Origin: an uncultured Pseudomonas sp.
GTDB lineage: Bacteria > Pseudomonadota > Gammaproteobacteria > Pseudomonadales > Pseudomonadaceae
Assembly: GCF_946885885.1 (NCBI RefSeq)
Contig: NZ_CAMPHN010000231.1
Coordinates: 1-6,074 of the forward strand
Reading direction: 5' to 3'
Length of the DNA stretch: 6,074 nucleotides
Shown: piece after piece, positions 1 through 5,276 of the stretch
Position numbering within the stretch: the first letter of the stretch is position 1
Layout of the letters: each line of letters begins with the position of its first letter
Program-made: the position numbers and the translations under genes
Notes under the pieces: model-generated
Seen by the model: only the letters and a program-made list of their open reading frames with translations
Databases searched by the model: none
Told to the model about the DNA's origin: nothing

Positions 1-464
1 TCGGACCATTCTTCTTCGCTCATCATCTTGTCCAGCTCGACCAGAATCAGCAGCTCGCCGTTCTTGTTGCACACACCCTGGATGAACTTGGCCGACTCGT
101 CGTTGCCGACATTGGGCGCGGTTTCCACTTCCGATTGGCGCAGGTACACCACTTCGGCGACGCTATCGACCATGATGCCGACGACCTGCTTGTCCGCCTC
201 GATGATCACGATACGGGTGTTATCGGTGACCTCGGACGAATCCAGGCCGAAGCGCTGACGGGTATCGATAACCGTGACCACATTGCCGCGCAGGTTGATG
301 ATCCCCAGCACATAGCTCGGCGCGCCCGGCACCGGCGCAATCTCGGTGTAGCGCAGCACTTCCTGGACCTGCATGACATTGATGCCATAGGTCTCGTTAT
401 CCAGACGGAAGGTCACCCATTGCAGAATGGGATCTTCAGCGCCCTGTGCAGAACTTTTCTTCAT
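1..464 (-). CDS. cheW: Chemotaxis adaptor protein CheW (last codons outside window)
   Basis: CheW is the small cytoplasmic adaptor that links chemoreceptors to CheA and is needed to build the signalling array. The frame starts at ATG 464-462 and runs open to the left edge: 154 codons plus two bases. The Pseudomonas protein is about 159 residues, so only a few codons are missing. It begins MKKSSAQGAEDPILQWVTF and shows the hallmark stretch VLGIINLRGNVVTVIDTR (52-69), in which R59 corresponds to E. coli R62. IMVDSVAEVV (97-106), VGNDESAKFIQGV (119-131) and ELLILVELDKMM (137-148) follow. The last visible residues, EEEWS, fit the normal C terminus, so there is no sign of truncation other than the window edge. 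GAGG at 473-476, 8 bases upstream, supports the start. It is the last gene here of the cluster; its own promoter is not evident, and it may be read from the FliA-type site before parP. Confidence 0.96.
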   Translation of the reverse strand, partial: MKKSSAQGAEDPILQWVTFRLDNETYGINVMQVQEVLRYTEIAPVPGAPSYVLGIINLRGNVVTVIDTRQRFGLDSSEVTDNTRIVIIEADKQVVGIMVDSVAEVVYLRQSEVETAPNVGNDESAKFIQGVCNKNGELLILVELDKMMSEEEWS

Positions 465-566
465 ATCCCCAGCCTCGTCATAAGCCGCCCTATGCGGCGT
501 GCGCGGTTAGCACCGCCCGTCATCATCTGCCGAACCCGCGCAAACTGCGAGCCCGCTGTCTCTCGA
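465..566 (-). other. parP-cheW gap with two small hairpins
   Basis: Two perfect inverted repeats lie in this 102-base gap: GCGGT-N4-ACCGC at 503-516 and GCCGC-N5-GCGGC at 484-498. The second sits just before the cheW ribosome binding site (GAGG at 473-476 on the minus strand, 8 bases before the ATG). Neither has a T tract, so they are not classical terminators. They could stabilise or tune the cheW message. I see no promoter here. Confidence 0.4.
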
Positions 567-1412
567 TCAATGTACCTGGCCATTGACCATACGCTTGGTG
601 GCACCACTGGCGATCAGTTCGGCCAATGCCGCTATATCCAATAAAGCACACATATGCTCGATCACCGTACCGGCCAACCAGGGTCGCTGGCTGCGGCGGG
701 TACGCCATTTGATCTCGTTCGGGTCCAGACGGATCGAACGACTGACCTCATGCACCGCCAGCCCCCACTCGTAGCCCCCCACGGAGATCACATACTGCAA
801 GCCCTGGCGAAAATCGTCGCGATAACGTTCGGGCATCACCCAACGCGCCGTGTCCAACACCTTCAGGTTGCCGGCCGGGCTCGGCAGAATACCGAGAAAC
901 CAGTCGGGCTGGCCAAATAACGGCGTCAGCTCCTGACCCGCCAACGGGTAGATCGATCCCAGGCATACCAGCGGTACGGCCAGGGTCAGGCCGGCGACAT
1001 CGAACAACAGGCATTCGAAGGGTTCTTGCGCCCAGGCGGGCCGCTCGTTCGACGCGACCGGCGCCTGGGCCAATGGCGTTGCATGCGGGTTGATTTCCGC
1101 CACCGGCTCGACCACCGCGACAGGCGGCTCGCTGATCGGCAGCCGGATGGGCTGGGATACGGGTGCGGCGGCCAGTGCCACTGCGGGCGAAGCGGCGGTT
1201 ACAGACGCGGGTGCGGCCACCGGCGCGGGCGCAACCTCTCGCGTTACCGGCAGAACCCGTGCATCGCGCACTTGTTCTTCCAGTACCGCCGCCTCGAATT
1301 CGTCGAGGCTGACGCTATCGGCCAATTCGATCGCAGCCTCTTGCAGCAAGCCGTCCAGATAGGACTGCAAGGCAAGTTGATGCCGATTGGCGGTGGCGAC
1401 GATACGACTCAT
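567..1412 (-). CDS. parP: CheW-like array-localisation protein ParP
   Basis: The product has 281 residues. An N-terminal region (1-55, HQLALQSYLDGLL and SLDEFEAAVLEEQ) is followed by a Pro/Ala/Val-rich linker (about 56-125) and a C-terminal CheW-like domain (about 130-265). Its position between the ParA-like ATPase and cheW, and this architecture, match ParP. In Vibrio, ParP binds ParC and, through the CheW-like (AIF) domain, binds CheA and receptors, holding arrays at the pole. The NLRG motif of true CheW is absent: the aligned stretch reads GILPSPAGN (174-182), followed by KVLDTAR. It therefore probably does not simply substitute for CheW. The C terminus is basic (KRMVNGQVH). The start is ATG at 1412-1410 with only a weak GCGGG upstream; no alternative start lies near. 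The stop is TGA at 569-567. Databases may call it a CheW-domain or hypothetical protein. Confidence 0.88.
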   Translation of the reverse strand: MSRIVATANRHQLALQSYLDGLLQEAAIELADSVSLDEFEAAVLEEQVRDARVLPVTREVAPAPVAAPASVTAASPAVALAAAPVSQPIRLPISEPPVAVVEPVAEINPHATPLAQAPVASNERPAWAQEPFECLLFDVAGLTLAVPLVCLGSIYPLAGQELTPLFGQPDWFLGILPSPAGNLKVLDTARWVMPERYRDDFRQGLQYVISVGGYEWGLAVHEVSRSIRLDPNEIKWRTRRSQRPWLAGTVIEHMCALLDIAALAELIASGATKRMVNGQVH

Positions 1413-1443
1413 AAATCAAACCCGCAAAAACGTTCTCTAGACT

Positions 1444-1471
1444 TTATCGGCCACAGCCGTGGTCCGCTTGA
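1444..1471 (-). promoter_or_regulatory. Probable sigma-28 (FliA) promoter upstream of parP-cheW
   Basis: In the 87-base gap between parC and parP, the minus strand reads TCAAG (1471-1467), 15 bases, then GCCGATAA (1451-1444). The second element matches the enterobacterial FliA -10 consensus GCCGATAA exactly. The first resembles the TAAAG core of the -35 with one mismatch, and the spacing is one base longer than the E. coli consensus. Transcription would begin near 1437, leaving a leader of about 25 bases before the parP ATG at 1412. FliA drives late flagellar and chemotaxis genes in Pseudomonas, so the context fits. This would let parP and cheW be expressed apart from the upstream genes. Confidence 0.65.
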
Positions 1472-1499
1472 GCCCCTATCTTCAGCATAGACGCTCATC

Positions 1500-2288
1500 T
1501 CAGGCCACCTTGACCGCCGATGCATTGCTCAGCAGATGCTTGAGCAAGGCACGGTAGGCGAGCACCCCGCGACTGCCCGGGTCGAACTGCGAGGGCGTCT
1601 GCCCGGCTCGGCTGGCATCGCGCAGGCGCGTGTCGACCGGCACATAGGCCGGCCACAGATGATCGGGGTAGCTGTTGCGCAATACCCGCAAGGTGCTCAT
1701 GGAGGCCTGGGTGCGCCGATCGAACAGTGTCGGCACTATGGTGTAAGGCAAGGCCTGCTTGCGCGAGCGATTGATCATCGCCAGGGTATTGACCATCCGC
1801 TCCAGCCCCTTGACCGCGAGAAACTCGGTCTGCACCGGGATCACCAGTTGCTGGCTCGCGGCTAACGCATTGACCATCAATACGCCGAGCAGCGGCGGGC
1901 TATCGATCAAAGCGAAGTCGAAATCCTGCCAGAGCTGCGCCAGGCTCTTGGCGATCACCAAGCCCAGGCCGCTCTGCCCGGGCGATTGGCGTTCGAGCAC
2001 GGCCAAGGCGGTGCTCGACGGCAACAGCGCGATCCGCTCGTGGCTGGTCGGCAACAGCAATTGCTTGGGCAACCCTTCGGGCACGCTGCCTTGATGCTGG
2101 AACAAATCGAATCCGCTGTGCTCCAGGGTATCCGGATCATGGCCGAAATAACTGGTCAAAGAGCCATGCGGATCGAGGTCGACGACCACCACGCGCTTAC
2201 CGGCATCGGCCAGCAAACCCGCCAGAGCGATAGTCGTGGTGGTTTTACCCACTCCACCTTTTTGATTGGCTACTGCCCAGACTCTCAT
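1500..2288 (-). CDS. parC: ParA/Soj-family ATPase ParC, polar positioning of chemotaxis arrays
   Basis: This ParA-type ATPase of 262 residues has a deviant Walker A motif KGGVGKTT (10-17), Walker A' VVVVDLDP (33-40) and Walker B FALIDSPP (125-132, D129). It resembles plasmid and chromosome ParA proteins, but lacks a partner parB and lies between stator and chemotaxis genes. In Vibrio and Pseudomonas this arrangement marks ParC, which recruits chemotaxis arrays to the cell pole together with ParP. The start chosen is ATG at 2288-2286, because GGGAGG lies 9 bases upstream and the product then begins directly with MRVWAVANQ, as ParA proteins do. An ATG at 2297 abuts the ribosome binding site, and a much longer frame reaching 2486 would overlap motD by almost 150 bases with a low-complexity Arg/Pro-rich extension; both are less likely. 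The stop is TGA at 1502-1500. It may appear as a chromosome-partitioning or Soj-like protein in databases. Confidence 0.9.
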   Translation of the reverse strand: MRVWAVANQKGGVGKTTTTIALAGLLADAGKRVVVVDLDPHGSLTSYFGHDPDTLEHSGFDLFQHQGSVPEGLPKQLLLPTSHERIALLPSSTALAVLERQSPGQSGLGLVIAKSLAQLWQDFDFALIDSPPLLGVLMVNALAASQQLVIPVQTEFLAVKGLERMVNTLAMINRSRKQALPYTIVPTLFDRRTQASMSTLRVLRNSYPDHLWPAYVPVDTRLRDASRAGQTPSQFDPGSRGVLAYRALLKHLLSNASAVKVA

Positions 2289-2297
2289 CTTCTTCAT

Positions 2298-2303
2298 CCT
2301 CCC
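2298..2303 (-). promoter_or_regulatory. Ribosome binding site that decides the parC start
   Basis: GGGAGG on the minus strand is directly adjacent to the ATG at 2297 but 9 bases from the ATG at 2288. Normal spacing favours the second ATG. The site lies in the 52-base motD-parC gap (2289-2340), where I see no promoter or terminator. Confidence 0.7.
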
Positions 2304-2340
2304 GGTACGAGCCTGACCCGACCGAGAACTGGCGCCTGCC

Positions 2341-3210
2341 CTAGGGGGTTGGCGACGGGGAATTGACGGCACCCGCTTGCGGGGCCTGCACTGTGGGCGC
2401 TGCTGCAGGTTGCGTGCCAGCACGTTGCAAGGCGCTATCCGGTTTGGCGTTGGCGCTGCCCACGCCGCTGACGCTACGGCGCACATCGAGGTTGCGCGAC
2501 ACCACCAGCACCACCCGGCGGTTACGCGCGCGGCCTTCGGCCGTGGCGTTATCGGCTACCGGCTGGAACTCGCCGTAACCCACGGCGGCCAAGCGTCCCT
2601 GATTGACCCCATCCATCGCCAGCATACGCACGATGCTCGCCGCACGCGCCGCGGACAATTCCCAATTGGTAGGGAACTGGGCGGTCTGGATCGGCAGGTT
2701 ATCGGTAAAACCTTCGACGTGAATGGGGTTCTCGTATGGCGCCAGAATCTTGGCAATTTTTTCGATGATCTCGAAGGCGGCATCGTTCGGCAGCGCATCG
2801 CCGCTGGGGAACAGCAAGCTGGAACTGAGTTCGATCTCGATCCACAACTCGTTGCCACGCACCTTCAGTTGCTCGCCGAGGATCAACTCGCCAAAGGCTT
2901 CGCGCACCCGGTCGGCGATGCTCTCCAGGGAATCGGCGGCGGCCTGATTGACGTCTTCGTCGAACAACGCCGGGTCCGGCTCGCTGGTTTGCGGCCGTGC
3001 TTCGCCGATGGGGATGGGTTTGACCGCGCGATCGGGCTGATTGAACACGCCGATCAAACTATCGGAGAGGATCTTGTACTTGCCCTCGTTGATCGAGGAC
3101 ACCGAGTACATCACCACGAAAAAGGCGAACAACAAGGTGATGAAGTCGGCGTAGGAAACCAGCCAACGTTCATGATTTTCATGTTCTTCGTGGTGACGAC
3201 GACGTGCCAT
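2341..3210 (-). CDS. motD: Flagellar motor stator protein MotD (MotB family, OmpA-like)
   Basis: MotD is the MotB-type subunit that pairs with MotC: it provides the proton-binding site and anchors the stator to peptidoglycan. The 289-residue product has a basic and His/Glu-rich N terminus (1-15), then one membrane span (about 17-36) with the essential aspartate at D22 in SYADFITLL. An amphipathic stretch after the span (about 43-57) sits where the MotB plug helix lies. A periplasmic OmpA-like peptidoglycan-binding domain covers about 123-237, with GFTDN (167-171), NWELSAARA (182-190), GYGE (211-214) and GRARNRR (226-232). The C-terminal tail (about 245-289) is Pro/Ala/Gln-rich and probably disordered. 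The start is ATG at 3210-3208, with a GGAG 6 bases upstream; the stop is TAG at 2343-2341. At this position after motC it is MotD rather than MotB. Confidence 0.96.
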   Translation of the reverse strand: MARRRHHEEHENHERWLVSYADFITLLFAFFVVMYSVSSINEGKYKILSDSLIGVFNQPDRAVKPIPIGEARPQTSEPDPALFDEDVNQAAADSLESIADRVREAFGELILGEQLKVRGNELWIEIELSSSLLFPSGDALPNDAAFEIIEKIAKILAPYENPIHVEGFTDNLPIQTAQFPTNWELSAARAASIVRMLAMDGVNQGRLAAVGYGEFQPVADNATAEGRARNRRVVLVVSRNLDVRRSVSGVGSANAKPDSALQRAGTQPAAAPTVQAPQAGAVNSPSPTP

Positions 3211-3216
3211 GGCTCA

Positions 3217-3220
3217 CTCC
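3217..3220 (-). promoter_or_regulatory. Ribosome binding site of motD
   Basis: On the minus strand GGAG lies 6 bases upstream of the motD ATG. It overlaps the region just before the motC stop codon, so motC and motD are tightly packed and probably translated at linked rates, as expected for two stator subunits made in fixed proportion. Confidence 0.65.
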
Positions 3221-3221
3221 A

Positions 3222-3962
3222 TCAATCCATGAAGCCTTGCAGCTTCAGCTCGATGGAGCGCGGATTCTCGCCCTCGGCGATGGACAGGATGCCTTCGAGC
3301 AGCATCTCGCGATAGCGCGATTGGCGCTGGGCGATGGCCTTGAGCTTGCTGCCGACCGGCAGCAGCAGCAGGTTGGCGAAGCCGACCCCGTAAATGGTCG
3401 CGACGAAAGCCACGGCGATGCCGTTGCCGAGCATGCTGGGGTCGGCCAGGTTGCCCATGACGTGAATCAACCCCATGACGGCGCCGATGATACCGATGGT
3501 CGGCGCATAGCCGCCCATGCTCTCGAATACCTTGGCGGCCTGGATATCGCGGCCTTCCTGGGTGTACAGATCGACTTCGAGAATGCTGCGGATGGCTTCC
3601 GGCTCGGCACCGTCGACCAGCAGCTGCAAGCCCTTGCGCGCATAGGGATCGGGCTCGGCATCGGCGATCGACTCCAGCCCCAGCAAGCCCTCCTTGCGTG
3701 CCGCCATGCTCCAGCCGACCACGCGACCGATCCCCCCGGCCAGGTCTATGCGCGGCGGGAAGAGGATCCAGCGGATGATCGCCATGGCGCGCTTGAACAC
3801 GCCGACCGGGGTCTGCAGAAAAGCCGCGCCCAAGGTGCCGCCGATCACGATCAACGCCGCCGGACCATTGAGCAAGGCGCCCACATGGCCACCCTCGAGG
3901 TAATTCCCCCCGAGAATGGCGACGAACGCCAGAATGACCCCGATAAGGCTCAGTACATCCAC
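3222..3962 (-). CDS. motC: Flagellar motor stator protein MotC (MotA family)
   Basis: MotC is the MotA-type subunit of an inner-membrane stator that converts ion flow into flagellar torque, working with MotD. Pseudomonas has two stator sets, MotAB and MotCD; in P. aeruginosa MotCD is the one needed for swarming. The 246-residue product shows four hydrophobic segments at about 4-22, 30-49, 152-171 and 182-203, with a large cytoplasmic loop between the second and third. Torque-generating charges are visible at R89 and E97 (matching MotA R90 and E98), and the conserved prolines at P154 and P202 (MotA P173 and P222). The start is GTG at 3962-3960: the product then begins MDVLSLIGVI as in homologues, and I find no ATG, GTG or TTG upstream in frame within the gap. 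No good ribosome binding site precedes it, which is unusual beside its neighbours. The stop is TGA at 3224-3222; motD follows 11 bases later. Confidence 0.96.
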   Translation of the reverse strand: MDVLSLIGVILAFVAILGGNYLEGGHVGALLNGPAALIVIGGTLGAAFLQTPVGVFKRAMAIIRWILFPPRIDLAGGIGRVVGWSMAARKEGLLGLESIADAEPDPYARKGLQLLVDGAEPEAIRSILEVDLYTQEGRDIQAAKVFESMGGYAPTIGIIGAVMGLIHVMGNLADPSMLGNGIAVAFVATIYGVGFANLLLLPVGSKLKAIAQRQSRYREMLLEGILSIAEGENPRSIELKLQGFMD

Positions 3963-4057
3963 TGGCGCACGCTCACGGTAAAGGACAAAGCGCGCGCCCC
4001 GGAGGCGCAGGCGACGCGAAGGCCGCAGCGCGGCGCTGTTCGTGCTTCGATTGACAT
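3950..4057 (-). CDS. Possible 35-codon leader ORF overlapping the motC start
   Basis: An ATG at 4057-4055 is preceded by AGGAGAGGT (4073-4065 on the minus strand), the most Shine-Dalgarno-like sequence in the gap. The frame runs 35 codons to TGA at 3952-3950, ending 13 bases inside motC in another frame. The product begins MSIEARTAPRC and ends SVRQWMY, is rich in Arg and Ala, and resembles no family I recognise. Its interest is positional: motC has a GTG start with no clear ribosome binding site, so ribosomes finishing this ORF could feed motC. Two of the gap's inverted repeats lie inside it. It may equally be a chance ORF. Confidence 0.2.
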   Translation of the reverse strand: MSIEARTAPRCGLRVACASGARALSFTVSVRQWMY

Positions 4058-4125
4058 CACCTACACCTCTCCTCGTGCCTTGCTGCGCGACACTCCCGTC
4101 GCCGACTCGCTATTCCGAACACGCG
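3963..4125 (-). other. cheB-motC intergenic region with GC-rich inverted repeats
   Basis: This 163-base gap is the largest in the window. Three short perfect inverted repeats are visible: GCGAC-N6-GTCGC at 4087-4102, CAGCG-N3-CGCTG at 4026-4038, and GCGCC-N5-GGCGC at 3994-4008. None is followed by a proper T tract on the transcribed strand. The last is followed only by a mildly pyrimidine-rich stretch leading to the motC start. I found no convincing sigma-28, sigma-54 or sigma-70 promoter here, so motC is most simply read from upstream. Stems of 5 bp arise often by chance in sequence this GC-rich, so a regulatory role is only possible. Confidence 0.4.
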
Positions 4126-5232
4126 CTATATGCAGGTTTCGGCCAAGTGCTTGCCGATTTCTTCCAGGGGGTAGATCGCATCGGTCAGATTGGCTTTGAC
4201 CACGGCCATCGGCATGCCGTAGATGACGCAACTGGCCTCGTCCTGCGCCCAGATCTGACTGCCGCTCTGCTTGAGCAGACGCGCGCCTTCGCGGCCGTCG
4301 GCGCCCATCCCGGTCAGAACCACGGCCAGCACCTTGTCCTGATAGGACTTGGCCACCGAGCCGAAGGTGATATCCACGCACGGCTTGTAGTTGAGCCGCT
4401 CGTCGCCCGGCAGAATCCTCACCACGCCGCGGGCGTCGACCATCATCTGCTTGCCGCCCGGGGCCAGCAGGGCCAGGCCGGGGCGCAGAACATCGCCATC
4501 GGCCGCCTCTTTGACGCTGATCTGGCAAAGCTTGTCGAGACGCTCGGCGAACGCTTTGGTAAAGGCCGCCGGCATATGCTGGATCAGCACCAAGGGCGCC
4601 GGGAAGTTGGCCGGCAACTGGGTCAACACCCGTTGCAAAGCCACCGGCCCGCCGGTGGAGGTGCCGATGGCCACCAGTTTGTAGGCTTTACGTTTAGGCG
4701 CCGGGGAGCCGGCGGGCGCGGGTGCCGCAGGCGCGCGCGGCGCGATGCTTTTGGCGGGCGCGGGCTTGGCCAGGCTGCTCGGGCCAGGAGCAGGCGCTGC
4801 TGGCGGGGGCGGCGGCGCGACTATGCTGCGGCGATTGGTGCGGGCAATGGTATGCACCTTCTCGCACAGCAGTTGCTTGACCTTCTCCGGGTTGCGCGAG
4901 ATGTCCTCGAAATTCTTCGGCAGAAAATCCACCGCACCGGCGTCCAGCGCATCCAGGGTCACACGGGCGCCTTCATGGGTCAGCGACGAGAACATCAACA
5001 CCGGCGTCGGGCACCGCTGCATGATGTTTTTCACCGCGGTAATGCCGTCCATCATCGGCATTTCGTAATCCATGGTGATCACGTCGGGCTTGAGCGCCAG
5101 CGCCTGATCGATGGCCTCGCGGCCGTTGATGGCCGTGCCGACCACCTTGATATTCGGATCGGTAGCCAGAATTTCCGAAACACGCCGGCGAAAAAAGCCG
5201 GAATCGTCTACCACCAACACCTTAACAACCAT
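4126..5232 (-). CDS. cheB: Chemotaxis response regulator / protein-glutamate methylesterase CheB
   Basis: CheB removes methyl groups from (and deamidates) glutamate/glutamine sites on chemoreceptors, and is switched on when CheA phosphorylates its receiver domain. The 368-residue product has a receiver domain at about 1-120, with acidic pocket D9/D10, phosphoacceptor D55 (VITMDYEMP), S82/S83 and K106. A Pro/Ala-rich linker spans about 139-178. A methylesterase domain spans about 184-368, with the expected catalytic triad: S192 in GTSTGGP, H219 in IQHMP and D312 in TGMGADG. All key residues are present, so it should be active. The start is ATG at 5232-5230, supported by GGGAG at 5239-5243 and by the VKVLVVDDS opening typical of the family. 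The stop is TAG at 4128-4126. Pseudomonas carries several CheB paralogues; its place between cheA and motC marks this as the flagellar (main cluster) copy. Confidence 0.97.
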   Translation of the reverse strand: MVVKVLVVDDSGFFRRRVSEILATDPNIKVVGTAINGREAIDQALALKPDVITMDYEMPMMDGITAVKNIMQRCPTPVLMFSSLTHEGARVTLDALDAGAVDFLPKNFEDISRNPEKVKQLLCEKVHTIARTNRRSIVAPPPPPAAPAPGPSSLAKPAPAKSIAPRAPAAPAPAGSPAPKRKAYKLVAIGTSTGGPVALQRVLTQLPANFPAPLVLIQHMPAAFTKAFAERLDKLCQISVKEAADGDVLRPGLALLAPGGKQMMVDARGVVRILPGDERLNYKPCVDITFGSVAKSYQDKVLAVVLTGMGADGREGARLLKQSGSQIWAQDEASCVIYGMPMAVVKANLTDAIYPLEEIGKHLAETCI

Positions 5233-5238
5233 TAAACA

Positions 5239-5243
5239 CTCCC
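5239..5243 (-). promoter_or_regulatory. Ribosome binding site of cheB
   Basis: On the minus strand GGGAG sits 6 bases before the cheB ATG, in the 44-base cheA-cheB gap. It supports the chosen start. A small inverted repeat, CAGGC-N4-GCCTG (5251-5264), lies just upstream and could slightly modulate translation, but it has no T tract and is not a terminator. Confidence 0.7.
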
Positions 5244-5276
5244 AAACAGCCAGGCCGATGCCTGCGCCATTAACAA

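Noticed and set aside
2377..3315. Plus-strand ORF (312 codons) opposite motD
   Set aside because: Antisense shadow of motD with no recognisable family signature.
3994..4008. Possible intrinsic terminator between cheB and motC
   Set aside because: The GCGCC-N5-GGCGC stem has only 5 bp and is followed on the minus strand by a G/C-rich stretch and scattered T residues, not a T tract.
3204..4199. Plus-strand ORF (331 codons) opposite motC and the cheB-motC gap
   Set aside because: Antisense shadow of motC; low-complexity composition and no domain, while motC has full family motifs.
4061..4528. Minus-strand ORF (155 codons) overlapping the cheB 3' end in another frame
   Set aside because: Gly/Arg/Gln-rich out-of-frame shadow of the methylesterase domain; cheB reads cleanly through to its stop, so there is no frameshift.
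4720..4815. GC-rich repetitive-looking tract within cheB
   Set aside because: It encodes the Pro/Ala-rich linker between the receiver and esterase domains; low-complexity coding sequence, not a mobile or REP element.
4042..5235. Long plus-strand ORF (397 codons) opposite cheB
   Set aside because: It is rich in His, Arg, Gln and Gly with no recognisable domain, and mirrors cheB, whose catalytic residues are all intact. Long antisense frames are common in high-GC coding DNA.
5251..5264. Inverted repeat CAGGC-N4-GCCTG between cheA and cheB
   Set aside because: Too short and with no T tract; it is upstream of a good cheB ribosome binding site, so I do not call it a terminator or operator.
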